Shown: positions 26,461 to 54,835, numbered from the stretch's first letter. The stretch: DNA of 64,000 nt from Burkholderia plantarii (GCF_001411805.1 NZ_CP007212.1:1302001-1366000), one strand, 5' to 3'. Notes: a model not told the origin generated them from the letters alone. Translations and numbers: made by a program.

Positions 26461-28005
26461 ATGGATCGACTTCAGATCCAGCACCGGGCGCTGGATAACT
26501 GCCCGGACGCGGTGAGCGTGTTCAGCCGCGTGTTCCTGCCGTCCAGGAGCAGGTTCCTGCTCGAGAGCAGCGTGGTGGTGCCGGGCTTCTCGCGCTTCAC
26601 GTTCATGGGCGATGCGCATGGGCCGTTGGGCGAGACCATCACCTACGAGCTGGCCACGCGCGAGGCCACCATCGAGCGCGGCGGCACGCGCCGCACGCAG
26701 CGCGTGACGGGCCTGTTCGACCTGCTCGCGGCGAACCTGGCGGCGCGCCGGGTCGAGGCGCCCGCCGCGCTGCCGTTCGGTTTCGATCTCGGCTACGCGG
26801 GCGTGTTCGGCTACGAGCTGAAGGGCGAGACCGGCGGCTCGGCGGCCTGGCGCTCGGACACGCCCGACGCCGCGTTCGTGTTCGCCACGCGCCTGATCGT
26901 GATCGACCATATCGAGCGCAAGACCTGGCTGCTGCATCTGGGCGAGGCCGACGACGCGCGGCGGCATGCCGAGGCCGAGGCGTGGTTCGACACGGTCGAG
27001 GCCGAACTGCGATCGCTGCCGGGAACCGGGGGCGAGGCCGCGCCCGCGCCTGCCGGCACCGGGCAGGCCGGAGCGAAGCCGCGCGCGCGGCTGTCGCTCG
27101 CGGAGGTGGAGGCGTGGATCGCGCGGCACGCCGCGATGCGCCACGACCGCCCGAGCTACATCGCGAAGATCGGCGAGGCGCTGGCCGAGATCGTCAACGG
27201 CGAGAGCTACGAGGTCTGCCTGACCAACCTGATCACGTTCCCGTTCGCGGGCGCGCCGTTCGATCTGTACCGCGCGATGCGCGAGCTGACGCCGGCGCCG
27301 CACGCGGCCTATTTCGAGGTGGACGGCTTCTCGCTCGTCAGCGCCTCGCCCGAGCGTTTCCTCAGCGTCGATCGCGACGGCCATGCCGAGGCCAAGCCGA
27401 TCAAGGGCACGCGCCCGCGCGGCCGCACCCCCGACGAGGACGCGGCGCTGGTCGCCGAGCTGCGCGCGAGCGAGAAGGATCGCGCCGAGAACCTGATGAT
27501 CGTGGACCTGCTGCGCAACGATCTCGGCCAGGTCAGCGAACTCGGCTCGGTCCACGTGCCGAAGCTGTTCGACGTCGAGACCTACTCGCACGTCCACCAG
27601 CTGGTATCGACCATCCGCGGCACGCTCAAGCGCGGCGTGTCGGCCGTGGACTGCCTGCGCGCGGCGTTCCCGGGCGGCTCGATGACGGGCGCGCCGAAGA
27701 AACGCACGATGGAAATCATCGACCGGCTCGAGGCCGGCCCGCGCGGCATCTATTCGGGTGCGCTGGGCTGGTTCGGGCTGTCGGGCGCGTGCGATTTCAA
27801 CATCGTGATCCGCTCGGTGACGATCCACGACGGCCGCGCGCGGCTCGGCGTGGGCGGCGCGATCACGGCGCTGTCGGACCCGACCGAGGAGTTCGACGAA
27901 ACCATCGTGAAGGCGCGCGGCGTGATCGAGGCGGTCGAGCTGCTGGCCGCGCGCGAGGCGGGTGCCGCCGACCCGATCGCCGAAACCAGTATCGCCAGCG
28001 CCTGA
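26461..28005 (+). CDS. Aminodeoxychorismate synthase component I-like (PabB family)
   Basis: A 514-residue chorismate-utilising enzyme. The key motif reads AKPIKGTRPRG near residue 315: the Lys is the nucleophile of aminodeoxychorismate synthases, whereas anthranilate synthases have Ala there. Other family motifs are RFTFMGD near residue 48, FPGGSMTGAPKKR near 405, and GVGGAITALSDPTEEFDET near the C-terminus. It should convert chorismate plus ammonia to 4-amino-4-deoxychorismate, using the glutaminase of primary metabolism because no PabA is encoded here. The product could become 4-aminobenzoate or, with chorismate-mutase-like and dehydrogenase enzymes not seen here, 4-aminophenylpyruvate. 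It lies between the VOC gene and the NRPS, so it probably makes a precursor. ATG 26461 has AAAGGATAAGAGCG upstream. Confidence 0.83.
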   Translation: MDRLQIQHRALDNCPDAVSVFSRVFLPSRSRFLLESSVVVPGFSRFTFMGDAHGPLGETITYELATREATIERGGTRRTQRVTGLFDLLAANLAARRVEAPAALPFGFDLGYAGVFGYELKGETGGSAAWRSDTPDAAFVFATRLIVIDHIERKTWLLHLGEADDARRHAEAEAWFDTVEAELRSLPGTGGEAAPAPAGTGQAGAKPRARLSLAEVEAWIARHAAMRHDRPSYIAKIGEALAEIVNGESYEVCLTNLITFPFAGAPFDLYRAMRELTPAPHAAYFEVDGFSLVSASPERFLSVDRDGHAEAKPIKGTRPRGRTPDEDAALVAELRASEKDRAENLMIVDLLRNDLGQVSELGSVHVPKLFDVETYSHVHQLVSTIRGTLKRGVSAVDCLRAAFPGGSMTGAPKKRTMEIIDRLEAGPRGIYSGALGWFGLSGACDFNIVIRSVTIHDGRARLGVGGAITALSDPTEEFDETIVKARGVIEAVELLAAREAGAADPIAETSIASA

Positions 28006-28162
28006 TCCGGCGGCCCCGCCGGGGCCGAGCCGGCACGTCGGAGTGTCGGTGCCATGACGGCGGCGCGCGAGGTGCGCGCCGCCGGGAGTACAAACGAAAG
28101 TCGCGAACGGGCCGCTCGCCGATGCGCAGTGCCTTGGCCCGTCGCACGAGGGAGAGAGAGCC

Positions 28163-45244
<17,082 letters not shown>

Positions 45245-45258
45245 ACCCCAGGAGAGAC

Positions 45259-46470
45259 ATGATGATTCCACGCGTGACCCGCAGTGAATTCGCCGACGGC
45301 TATCTGGCGCGGGGCCGGCCCGCGATCATCACCGACGCGCTCGACGCGTGGCGGATCGCCGAGCGCTGGACGCCCGAGGCGCTGGCGCGCAACGTGGCGC
45401 CGTCGCGCCGCGTGACGCTGAGCGCGTCGAGCGACGGCCGCTACCGCTTCGAGCCGGCCCAGGAGCGCAGCCGCGCGCCGGTGTTCCGCAACACCGAGGT
45501 CGAGTTCGGCGCGGCCGTGGCGCGGCTGCTCGAGGCGGATCAGGGCGAGCACATCTACCTGCTCCAGCAGTCGATTCCCGAGGTGATGCCGGAACTGCTC
45601 GACCAGCTCGTGGTGCCGGAATGGATCGCGGCGCAGCGGCCGATGATCAACCTCTGGTTCGGCCGCGGCACCGAAACCCAGCTGCACTTCGACTATTCGA
45701 ACAACTTCTTCGCGCAGCTGCACGGCACCAAGGATTTCACGCTGTTCTCGCCCGACGACACGCCGCACCTGTATCCGTATCACCACGACGCGGCCACCGC
45801 GCACCTGTCGAACGTCGATCCGGGCCAGCCCGATCTCGCCCGGCATCCCGCGTTCGCGCGCGCCGAGCCGCTGCGCTTCACGATGCAGCCGGGCGAGCTG
45901 CTGTACATGCCGGTGTTCTGGTGGCACCACGTGCGGGCGCGCGACGTGTCGGTGTCGGTGAACTTCTGGTGGTATCCGTCGCTGCGGCAGATCATCGACG
46001 CGCCGAACGCCACGCGCGCGCTGCCGGGCTTCTACGCGGGCGACCGGCTCGCCGAGTTCCGGGCGGGCTTTCTCGATCCGGCCGGACTCGATTTCGCACA
46101 AGCCGGCGCGCGCTTTCTCGAACACGGCCGGCTGTGGGGCGCGGGCCTGCTCGCGATCGCCGCGCTCGACCAGTGGGGCCGCCAGCACGCGGCGCCCGAC
46201 GCGCCGGCGCGGCCGGCCGGCTCACGGCTCGCCGACCTCGCCGCCGATCTCGCGCCGGTGCGCGCGGCGCTGCTGGCCGACGCGTCGCTCTCGCCGTCGC
46301 AGCGCGAGGCCGTGACCTACAGCGCGGTGCTGGCCGCGCAGCTGGCCGAGCATCACGAGGATGCGGTGCTCGATCGCGGCGCCATCGCGGCGCTGCTCGA
46401 CCTGCTGCGGGCCGTGGCGCCGTCCGCCGTGCAGAACGTGGGTGCCGCGGGCATCGCCGCCGCATCATGA
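45259..46470 (+). CDS. JmjC/cupin-type 2-oxoglutarate and Fe(II)-dependent oxygenase
   Basis: A 403-residue cupin-like (JmjC-related) protein. The Fe(II) triad is His and Asp in TQLHFDYSNNF near residue 140 and a distal His in FWWHHVRARD near residue 220, on a double-stranded beta-helix; the C-terminal third is helical. It probably hydroxylates a residue of the NRPS product or a carrier-bound amino acid, as relatives in peptide clusters do. ATG 45259 is preceded by AGGAGAGAC. An ATG at 45241 overlaps the NRPS stop, so translational coupling is possible either way. Its stop overlaps the exporter start by four bases. Confidence 0.8.
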   Translation: MMIPRVTRSEFADGYLARGRPAIITDALDAWRIAERWTPEALARNVAPSRRVTLSASSDGRYRFEPAQERSRAPVFRNTEVEFGAAVARLLEADQGEHIYLLQQSIPEVMPELLDQLVVPEWIAAQRPMINLWFGRGTETQLHFDYSNNFFAQLHGTKDFTLFSPDDTPHLYPYHHDAATAHLSNVDPGQPDLARHPAFARAEPLRFTMQPGELLYMPVFWWHHVRARDVSVSVNFWWYPSLRQIIDAPNATRALPGFYAGDRLAEFRAGFLDPAGLDFAQAGARFLEHGRLWGAGLLAIAALDQWGRQHAAPDAPARPAGSRLADLAADLAPVRAALLADASLSPSQREAVTYSAVLAAQLAEHHEDAVLDRGAIAALLDLLRAVAPSAVQNVGAAGIAAAS

Positions 46471-47717
46471 GCACGCCGATCGTGGCCGGCGAGCCGCGCG
46501 CCTCGCGCGCCGCGTTCGGTTTCATCTTCGCCACGGCGCTGATGAACACGATCTCGTTCGGCATCGTGCTGCCGGTGCTGCCGAACCTGATCAAGGCGTT
46601 CGCGGGCGGCGACACCGCGCTCGCCACCGAGTGGAGCACGCTGTTCGCGGTGGTGTGGGGCGCCATGCAGTTCGTCTGCGCGCCCGCGCTCGGCGCGCTG
46701 TCGGACCGCATCGGCCGGCGCCCGGTGCTGCTGATCTCGCTGGCCGGGCTCGCGGCCGATTCGCTGATCATGGCGCTCGCGCCGAACCTGGCCTGGCTGT
46801 TCGTCGGGCGGCTGCTGAACGGGCTGACCTCGGCCAGCCTCTCGACGGCCAACGCCTACGTGGCCGACGTCACGCCGCCCGAGCGGCGCGCGCGCGCGTT
46901 CGGCCGGATCGGCGCGGCGGTGAGCCTCGGCTTCCTGGCCGGGCCGGCGCTGGGCGGCCTGCTGGCCGGCGTCGACCTGCGGCTGCCCTGCTACGTGGCG
47001 GGCGCGCTGTCGGCCTGCAACTTCCTGTACGGCCTGGTGGTGCTGCCGGAGTCGCTCGCGCCCGCCGCGCGCGTGGCGTCCATCGACCGCCGCAAGCTGA
47101 ATCCGCTCGGCGGGCTGGCGTTCCTGAAGGCGCGCGCCGACCTGCGCGGGCTGGCGTTGCTGGCGTTCCTGGTTTCGCTCGGCTGGATGGTCGGGCCGGC
47201 GATCTTCGTGCTCTACGGCGGCTACCGCTATGGCTGGAGCCCGGCCGCGATCGGGCTGGTGATGATGGCGAGCGGCGGGCTCGGCTCGTTCGTGCAGATC
47301 GTGCTGGTCGGGCCGATCGTGGCGCGCGTCGGCGAGCGCGGCGCGCTGCTGGCCGGCGCCGGCATGGGCGCGCTCGGCTATGCCGGCTTCGGCCTCGCCT
47401 CGACGGGCGCCGGCTATCTGGCGGCGGTGCCCGTCTACGTGATGTTCAACCTGTTCATGCCGGCGCTGCAGGGGCTCGTCACGCGGCGCGTCGGCGAATC
47501 GGAGCAGGGGCAGCTGCAGGGCGCGCTGCAGGGGCTGACCGGGCTCGCCTCGCTGATCGGGCCGCTCGTCTACGGGCTCGGCTTCGCGTGGTCGATCGGC
47601 CCGGGCGTGGCGCGGCCGATACCGGGCCTCGCGTTCTTCATCGCCGCGGGGTTGATGGCGGTCGCGCTGCTGCTGGCGCTGCGGATCACGCGGCCGGGCT
47701 CGGAGGGGGCGGCTTGA
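46467..47717 (+). CDS. MFS drug-efflux transporter, probable product exporter
   Basis: A 416-residue, twelve-helix DHA1-type (TetA-like) exporter. The loop 2-3 motif A, GALSDRIGRRPVLL, is near residue 75, and motif 'GLTSASLSTANAYVADVTPPERRARAFG' begins near residue 115. ATG 46467 overlaps the oxygenase stop (ATGA), so it is the last gene of the NRPS operon and likely exports the peptide and gives self-protection. No terminator was seen in the 125 bp before the convergent ABC importer genes. Confidence 0.87.
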   Translation: MSTPIVAGEPRASRAAFGFIFATALMNTISFGIVLPVLPNLIKAFAGGDTALATEWSTLFAVVWGAMQFVCAPALGALSDRIGRRPVLLISLAGLAADSLIMALAPNLAWLFVGRLLNGLTSASLSTANAYVADVTPPERRARAFGRIGAAVSLGFLAGPALGGLLAGVDLRLPCYVAGALSACNFLYGLVVLPESLAPAARVASIDRRKLNPLGGLAFLKARADLRGLALLAFLVSLGWMVGPAIFVLYGGYRYGWSPAAIGLVMMASGGLGSFVQIVLVGPIVARVGERGALLAGAGMGALGYAGFGLASTGAGYLAAVPVYVMFNLFMPALQGLVTRRVGESEQGQLQGALQGLTGLASLIGPLVYGLGFAWSIGPGVARPIPGLAFFIAAGLMAVALLLALRITRPGSEGAA

Positions 47718-47842
47718 ACGGGCCGCTTGAACGGGCACGGCCGAGTGCGGCATGGATGGCGGCTCGGACGGCCGGGGCGCGAACGCCGGTGGCGCGGACC
47801 GCGCCGGCGCCGTGACCCGCGTCCGGCTTCCCGGCGGCGCCC

Positions 47843-48670
47843 TCAGCCCGCGGCCGCCGCGTTCGCGGCGCGCGTGCGCGCGTGCAGCCAGTTGATGCAG
47901 CCGAACAGCGCGATCGCGAACGCGATCAGCACGGTGGCCACGGCCAGGATCGACGGATCGATCTGGTCGCGGATGCCGCTCCACATCTGGCGCGGCACGG
48001 TGCGCTGGTCGGGGCCGCCGATGAACAGGATCACGATCACCTCGTCGAACGAGGTGGCGAACGCGAACACGCCGCCGGTGGCCACGGCCGGCGTGATGAG
48101 CGGCAGCGTCACGCGCCGGAAGGTGGTCCACGGCCGCGCGCCGAGCCCGGCCGAGGCGCGCAGCAGGCTCTGGTCGAACGACAGCAGCGAGGCCGTCACG
48201 GTGATCACCACGAACGGCGTGCCGAGCGCCGCGTGCGCGAGCACCACGCCGAGGTAGGAGTTGACGAGCCCGAGCGGCGCGAAGATCAGGTAGAAGCCGG
48301 CCGCCACCACTACGATCGGGATGATCATCGGCGAGATCAGGAGCGGCATGATCAGCGAGCGGTACGGGAAGTTCTCGCGCGCGAGGCCGAGCGCGGCCAG
48401 CGTGCCGAGGCTGGTGGCGATCAGCGTGGAAACCGCGCCGATGCCGAGGCTGTTGGCGAACGCGCGCTGCCAGTCGGGGCTGCCGAACGCCTGCGCGTAC
48501 CAGCGCAGCGAGAAGCCCTCCATCGGATACGAGAAGTACGATCCCGAGTTGAACGAGAGCGGGATGATGACGAGGATCGGCGCGACCAGGAAGGCCAGCA
48601 CGAGCGTGCAATGCACGCGCAGGCCGAGCTTGGCGAGCCGGATCGACGGAATGCTGTTCGTCAGTTGCAC
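47843..48670 (-). CDS. ABC transporter permease, PotC-like
   Basis: A 275-residue inner-membrane permease of the spermidine/putrescine type, with about six helices and the cytoplasmic EAA-like loop SAGLGARPWTTFRRVTLPLI. The start is GTG at 48670, fixed by GGGAG seven bases upstream; no ATG in frame would preserve the N-terminal helix. It is the last gene of the leftward importer operon, 23 bp after the other permease. The substrate is probably a polyamine, betaine or related cation, inferred from family and from the Rieske oxygenase in the operon. Confidence 0.86.
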   Translation of the reverse strand: MQLTNSIPSIRLAKLGLRVHCTLVLAFLVAPILVIIPLSFNSGSYFSYPMEGFSLRWYAQAFGSPDWQRAFANSLGIGAVSTLIATSLGTLAALGLARENFPYRSLIMPLLISPMIIPIVVVAAGFYLIFAPLGLVNSYLGVVLAHAALGTPFVVITVTASLLSFDQSLLRASAGLGARPWTTFRRVTLPLITPAVATGGVFAFATSFDEVIVILFIGGPDQRTVPRQMWSGIRDQIDPSILAVATVLIAFAIALFGCINWLHARTRAANAAAAG

Positions 48671-48693
48671 GATGGGGCTCCCGGGTGGTGCGT

Positions 48694-49989
48694 TCAGCCG
48701 AAGCGCAGCCGGTCGACGCCGACCAGCCGGTTGAAGATGAAATAGAACACGGCCGTGAAGATCACGAGGTAGGCCGACAGCGCGCCGGCCAGCCCCCAGT
48801 TCAGCAGGTCGTTGGTCTGCGCGGCGATCAGCTGGCTGATCATCTCGTCGCCGGCGCCGCCGAGCAGCGCGGGCGTGATGTAGTAGCCGAGCGCGAGCAC
48901 GAACACGAGAAAGCAGCCGGCGCCCACGCCGGGCAGCGTCTGCGGCATGTACACGCGCACGAACGCCACCGCCGGATGCGCGCCGAGCGACTGCGCCGCG
49001 CGCAGGTAGATCGGCGGCACGCCCTTCATCACCGAATAGATCGCGAGGATCATGTACGGCAGCAGCACGTGCGTCATGCCGATCAGCACGCCGGCGCGGT
49101 TGAAGATCAGCGGCAGCGGCGCGTCGACGAGGTGCAGCGCGAGCAGCACGCGGTTGACCACGCCGCCCGGCTGCAGCAGCACGTACCAGGCGGTGGTGCG
49201 CACCAGCAGCGAGGTCCAGAACGGGATGATCACGAACAGCATCAGCCGGTTGCCCTGCCTCGGCGGCAGGTTCGCGAGCAGCCACGCCACCGGGTAGGCG
49301 AGCACGAGGCACAGCAGCGTGACGGTCGCGCTGATCGACACGGTGCGCGCGAACGCGGCGCGATAGACCGCGCTGTCGGGCGGCACCGCGGCCACCCGGC
49401 CCTCCGGCGTGACCTGCGCGTCGATGCCGTTGAGCAGATAGTCGGGTGTCCAGGCCGACGAGGCGCGCTTGAGCAGCCGCCAGGTGTCGGGCTGGCCCCA
49501 GCGCGCGTCGGCCTGTACCAGCAGCGGCCGCCACGGGCCGCCGCCGTCGTGGGCGCGCACCGTGCGCGCCGTCTTCAGCAGGAGGCTGCGGAATTCGGGC
49601 TGGTAGAAGTTCATGCGCCGCGCCGCCTCGCCGAGGCTGCCGGCCTCGGCGGCCGCGCGCAGGCCGGCGGCCAGCGCCGCGAAGCCGGCTTCGCCGGGTA
49701 CGCCCCGGCCGTCCCACTGGCGCAGCACGTGCGCGAGTTGCGGCATCGCGCCCGGCACCTCCGGGTTGCGCACGCTGCGCGCGAGCAGGATCGCGATCGG
49801 CGCGATGAAGGTGGCGAGCAGGAATACCAGCAGCGGCAGCGCGAGCAGCAGCGCCTGCGTGGCGGCCTTGCGGCGCGCGCGCCGGTAGCTGGCCGCCTGG
49901 GCCGCGAGCCGGTGCGCCCGGGGGGCTGCCTGCGCTGCCGGTGCCGCGGGCGGCGGGCCGGCCGGCGCCGGTTGCGGAAGGATCTTCAT
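48694..49989 (-). CDS. ABC transporter permease, PotB-like, with long periplasmic loop
   Basis: A 431-residue permease, longer than the usual 280-300. The extra length is a cytoplasmic Ala/Pro/Arg-rich N-terminus of about 45 residues and a periplasmic insertion of roughly 150 residues between TM1 (LPLLVFLLATFIAPIAILLA) and TM2. The EAA-like loop is AAQSLGAHPAVAFVRVYMPQ. It pairs with the permease downstream to form the channel. The enlarged loop may help dock the binding protein. Confidence 0.86.
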   Translation of the reverse strand: MKILPQPAPAGPPPAAPAAQAAPRAHRLAAQAASYRRARRKAATQALLLALPLLVFLLATFIAPIAILLARSVRNPEVPGAMPQLAHVLRQWDGRGVPGEAGFAALAAGLRAAAEAGSLGEAARRMNFYQPEFRSLLLKTARTVRAHDGGGPWRPLLVQADARWGQPDTWRLLKRASSAWTPDYLLNGIDAQVTPEGRVAAVPPDSAVYRAAFARTVSISATVTLLCLVLAYPVAWLLANLPPRQGNRLMLFVIIPFWTSLLVRTTAWYVLLQPGGVVNRVLLALHLVDAPLPLIFNRAGVLIGMTHVLLPYMILAIYSVMKGVPPIYLRAAQSLGAHPAVAFVRVYMPQTLPGVGAGCFLVFVLALGYYITPALLGGAGDEMISQLIAAQTNDLLNWGLAGALSAYLVIFTAVFYFIFNRLVGVDRLRFG

Positions 49990-50068
49990 GAGGCGGAACT
50001 CCTGCGCGCCGGTGCCGGGCGGATCGACCGCCCGGGCCGCCGGCGCGCGTGATGGCGTGGCGTGCGGC

Positions 50069-51114
50069 TTACTTCGTCAGCCAGACCTGGAAGCGCTTGC
50101 CGATCTCGTCGCCGTTGTCGGCCCAGAAGCCCGCATCGATCTGCAGCGGCCGCTTGAAGTTGGCCGGCGCGGTCGGCAGGTCGGCCAGGCGCTCCTTCGC
50201 GACGAGCGGCAGCGAATCCTTGCGCGGCGGCGCGTAGGCGATGTACTTCGTCAGGTCCGCATAGGCCTTCGGCTGCGCGGCGAACGCGATGAACTGCTTC
50301 GCCGCGTCGGCATGCTTCGCGCCCTTCGGCACGGCCCACCATTCGTAGTCGTAGACCTGGCCGTCCCAGACGATGCGGAACGGCTTCTTGTCCTGATGCA
50401 CCGCGCTGTCGATGCGGCCGTTGTAGGCCTGCACCATCGTCACCGCGCCGTCGGCGAGCAGCTGCGGCGCCTGCGCGCCGGCCTCCCACCAGACGATGCT
50501 CGACTTGATGGTGTCGAGCTTGCGGAACGCGCGGTCGAGCCCGGCCGGCGTGGCGAGCGTCTTGTAGACGTCGGCGGGCGCGACGCCGTCGGCGATCAGC
50601 GCCCACTCGAGCGTCACCTTCGGCGACTTGCGCAGGCCGCGCTTGCCGGGGAATGTCTTCAGGTCGAAGAAATCGGCGATGGTGGTGGGCGGCGTCTTCA
50701 GCTTGGTGGCGTCGTAGGCGTAGACGGTCGACCAGACCATCGCGGCCACCGAGCAGTCGCGCAGCGCGCCGGGCAGGAAGTCGCCGGTCTTGCCGAGCGC
50801 CTTGGGATCGAGTTTTTCGAGCAGGCCCTCGTCGCAGGCGTTGATCGCGTCGTTGGTCTCCATGTCGACCAGGTCCCAGGTCGGGTTCTTCGCCTGCTCC
50901 ATCGCCTGCAGCTTGGCGAGGCCGCCGTCGTAGGACTCGGTCGCGAACTTCGCGCCGGTCTGCGCGCCGAACGGCACGAACCAGGCCTGGCGCGCGGCCG
51001 CCTCGTAGGCGCCGCCGAAGGTGACGACGGACAGCGTGTCGGCCGCGCGCGAGAGCGCGGGCAGCAGGGCCAGGGCCGCGATGGCCGCGGCGGCGAAGCG
51101 GGGGGGGGACGTTT

Positions 51115-51118
<4 letters not shown>
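50069..51118 (-). CDS. Periplasmic substrate-binding protein, PotD-like
   Basis: A 349-residue extracellular solute-binding protein. A signal peptide (RFAAAAIAALALLPALSRAA) precedes DTLSVVTFGGAYEAA. The fold and the repeated Trp/Tyr residues (NPTWDLVDMET, YDYEWWAVP) fit polyamine or betaine binders of the PotD group, which cage amines with aromatic side chains. Its start overlaps the stop of the ATPase gene (ATGA). It delivers substrate to the two permeases encoded downstream. Confidence 0.88.
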
Positions 51119-52353
<1,235 letters not shown>

Positions 52354-52400
52354 CGTGGTGCGCTTGCGGGAACGGTGAATCGGGAACGGGCGGCGCGGGC

Positions 52401-53549
52401 TCAGGCGCCCACGCGCGCGGCGAGGTAACGCGCGAAGTCGTAATTGGGCCGTTCGAGGTGGCTCAGGTGGCCGGGCGCGGCGAGCGGCGCGCGCACGCCG
52501 CGGAACACCGCCTCCACGCCGCGCCGGTCCTCGGCGTTGACCTCGTCGAGCAGCGCCTTGAGCGTGGCCATGTGGCCGGCCGCGTCGGGATCGTCGATGA
52601 ACTCGGGCGAGAGCCCGCCGCCGAAGCGGATCGCGACGCGATCGACGCCGAGCGGCTGCAGCACGAGATACCAGAAATAGCCGGGCGTGAGCGTGACGAG
52701 GTGGTTCGGGTAGATCGCGAGCAGCGCGGTGGTGCGGCGCCAGTGGCCCTCGAGGCGGCGGTTGTCGGGATGCGCGTTGCCGATCGGCAGCGTCGCCTCC
52801 TTGGTGATCCAGTGATGGTTGAAGGCGGGCAGGCCGGGCGGGCATTCCATCTCGTCGAGCTTCGAATGCGGGCCGACCGTGGCCCGATGCAGCATCGGCA
52901 GGTGGTAGCTCTCCATGAAGTTCTCGGCGAGCAGCTTCCAGTTGGTGTCCCAGACGTGTTCCTCGTGGAAGGTCTCCACGTAGTCGCCCATGCCGTAGCG
53001 CGCGATCAGCGCGTCGAGTTCGGCCAGCTGCGCGGCCACCGGCGGCGCGGCGTCGTTGAGCGTCAGGTAGATCCAGCCCTGCCAGACTTCGCAGCGCACC
53101 GCCGGCAATGCATAGGCCTCCTTACAGAAACCGGCCTGCCGATCCATCAACGGGGCGCCTTGCAGGCGGCCGTCCAGCGAATAGTTCCAGGCGTGATAGG
53201 GGCAGACGATGCGGCGCACGTTGCCGCGTCCTTCCAGCAGCACCGACATGCGGTGCAGGCAGACGTTCGAGAACGCGCGCAGCGTGCCGTCCTCGCTGCG
53301 CAGCACCGCCACCGGCTGGCCGCCGAGGTCGGCCGTCAGGTAGTCGCCCGGGTTGGCGAGCGCGCCGGCGCGGCCCACGCACAGCCACTCGTCGCGGAAG
53401 ATCGTCTGCCGCTCGCGTTCGAGGAAGGCGTCGGAGGTGTAGACGGCGGGCGGCATCGCGCGTGCGTCGTCGAACTCGCGCGCGCAGTTTTCCCGCAGGG
53501 CGAGGACGATCTCGTCGGCGGAGTGCGGGGCGGCTGGCGTGCGGTTCAT
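52401..53549 (-). CDS. Rieske-type oxygenase large subunit
   Basis: A 382-residue aromatic-ring-hydroxylating or amine-demethylating oxygenase alpha subunit. The Rieske cluster ligands are Cys97 and His99 (CLHR) and Cys116 and His119 (CPYH). The mononuclear iron site has His216 and His221 in ENFMESYHLPMLH, preceded by Glu213 where many ring dioxygenases have Asp. That feature and the PotABCD-type importer downstream fit quaternary-amine monooxygenases (carnitine, glycine betaine, stachydrine). No ferredoxin reductase is in the operon. ATG 53547-53549 is chosen over an upstream start that adds 13 Arg-rich residues. Confidence 0.84.
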   Translation of the reverse strand: MNRTPAAPHSADEIVLALRENCAREFDDARAMPPAVYTSDAFLERERQTIFRDEWLCVGRAGALANPGDYLTADLGGQPVAVLRSEDGTLRAFSNVCLHRMSVLLEGRGNVRRIVCPYHAWNYSLDGRLQGAPLMDRQAGFCKEAYALPAVRCEVWQGWIYLTLNDAAPPVAAQLAELDALIARYGMGDYVETFHEEHVWDTNWKLLAENFMESYHLPMLHRATVGPHSKLDEMECPPGLPAFNHHWITKEATLPIGNAHPDNRRLEGHWRRTTALLAIYPNHLVTLTPGYFWYLVLQPLGVDRVAIRFGGGLSPEFIDDPDAAGHMATLKALLDEVNAEDRRGVEAVFRGVRAPLAAPGHLSHLERPNYDFARYLAARVGA

Positions 53550-53647
53550 GGGCGTCCTTCGGGCGATGCGGGTTCGGTACGCCACCAATCTAACAAGTCA
53601 AATTGCCAGCCAAAATATTCTTTTCGGATGTAACAGCCAGTTTTTTC

Positions 53648-54586
53648 CTATGCAGCGACGGGCGCGCGCCCATGCAGCTCGGGGATGCAGGACTCGCAGA
53701 ATGCGGCGAAGCGGGTGATCAGCTGGCGCGGCTTCATCGCGCGCGACATCGCGATGCCGAGCATGGTGGCGGTGACCGCGTCGCGGAACGGCCGGATCGC
53801 GAAGCTGGTGCCGTCCACGGTGGCCGTCGAGCGCAGCGGGAAGTTCAGGATGCTGTAGCCGAGCCCGTTGGCCACCATGCCGCGCACCACCTCGGGCTGC
53901 GAGGAGCGAAACGCCGGCACCGGGCGCCGGCCGAGCGGCGCGAACAGCGCGGCGAAGTACTCTCGGCTGTGCGGCAGGTCGAGCAGCACGTAGGGTTCGT
54001 CGAGCAGGTCCTCGAGCGCCACCGAGGCGCCGCGCGCGAGCCGGTGCCCGTGCGGCAGGATCACGTAGGGCGGCAGCGAGACGAGCGGGGTGAACGCGAT
54101 GTCGTCGGACAGATCGAGGCTGTAGGTCAGCGCGATGTCGAGCGTGCCGTCGCCGAGCCCGTCGAGCAGGTCGTCCTGGTGCGCCTCGAAGGTGCGAAAG
54201 CCGATGCCGGCGTGCTCCGCCACGAAGCGGCTCATCACCGCCGGCAGCAGCGGCGGCGCGAGCGAGACGAGGCAGCCGAGCGCGATGGTGCCCGACATGC
54301 CGCCGTCCATGTCGCGCGCGGCGGTCTGCAGTTCCTCCGCATTCTTCAGCAGATTGCGCGCCTGGCCGAGCATGTCGCGGCCGGCCGGGGTCAGCGACAG
54401 GCCGCTCGCGTGATGGCGGATGAACAGCTGGAGGCCGAACGACGCCTCCAGTTCCGCGATCGAGGTCGAGATCGACGGCTGCGAGATGTGCAACTGGCGC
54501 GCCGCGGCGGTAAACGACAGCGCCTCGGCGGTGACGACGAAGTAGCGAAGCTGCCGCAGCGAATAGCGCAACGGGACGTTTTCCAT
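53648..54586 (-). CDS. LysR-family transcriptional regulator
   Basis: A 312-residue LysR regulator. The N-terminal helix-turn-helix is LRQLRYFVVTAEALSFTAAARQLHISQPSISTSIAELE (residues 10-47). The remainder is the usual two-lobed effector domain. It lies 98 bp upstream of the Rieske/importer operon on the same strand and diverges from the flavin reductase-like gene, so it likely controls one or both. The effector is presumably the imported substrate. Confidence 0.87.
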   Translation of the reverse strand: MENVPLRYSLRQLRYFVVTAEALSFTAAARQLHISQPSISTSIAELEASFGLQLFIRHHASGLSLTPAGRDMLGQARNLLKNAEELQTAARDMDGGMSGTIALGCLVSLAPPLLPAVMSRFVAEHAGIGFRTFEAHQDDLLDGLGDGTLDIALTYSLDLSDDIAFTPLVSLPPYVILPHGHRLARGASVALEDLLDEPYVLLDLPHSREYFAALFAPLGRRPVPAFRSSQPEVVRGMVANGLGYSILNFPLRSTATVDGTSFAIRPFRDAVTATMLGIAMSRAMKPRQLITRFAAFCESCIPELHGRAPVAA

Positions 54587-54835
54587 GAGGCACGCTCGGT
54601 GGGAAGGGACGACGGGTGACGGAATCGCGCCGATTGTGGGTGGACAGAAATGTTTCGCCTAGCCGAAAACAATGCCGTGCCCTGCGGGACCGGTGTTCCG
54701 GATGCGCGGGGCCGGACCGCCCGCCGGCGCGCGCGGCCGGCATGACGCGCTGCACGCGCGGGCCGGATGCGCTAGTGTTCTGGCTGCGGCGGCGCGCGGG
54801 GCGTGCGCCTCGCCTTTCGTCATCCGATTTCTGGC

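Noticed and set aside
26461..28005. Anthranilate synthase (TrpE) for the chorismate enzyme.
   Set aside because: The key motif has Lys (PIKGT) rather than the Ala of anthranilate synthases, and the N-terminal RFTFMGD stretch fits aminodeoxychorismate synthase.
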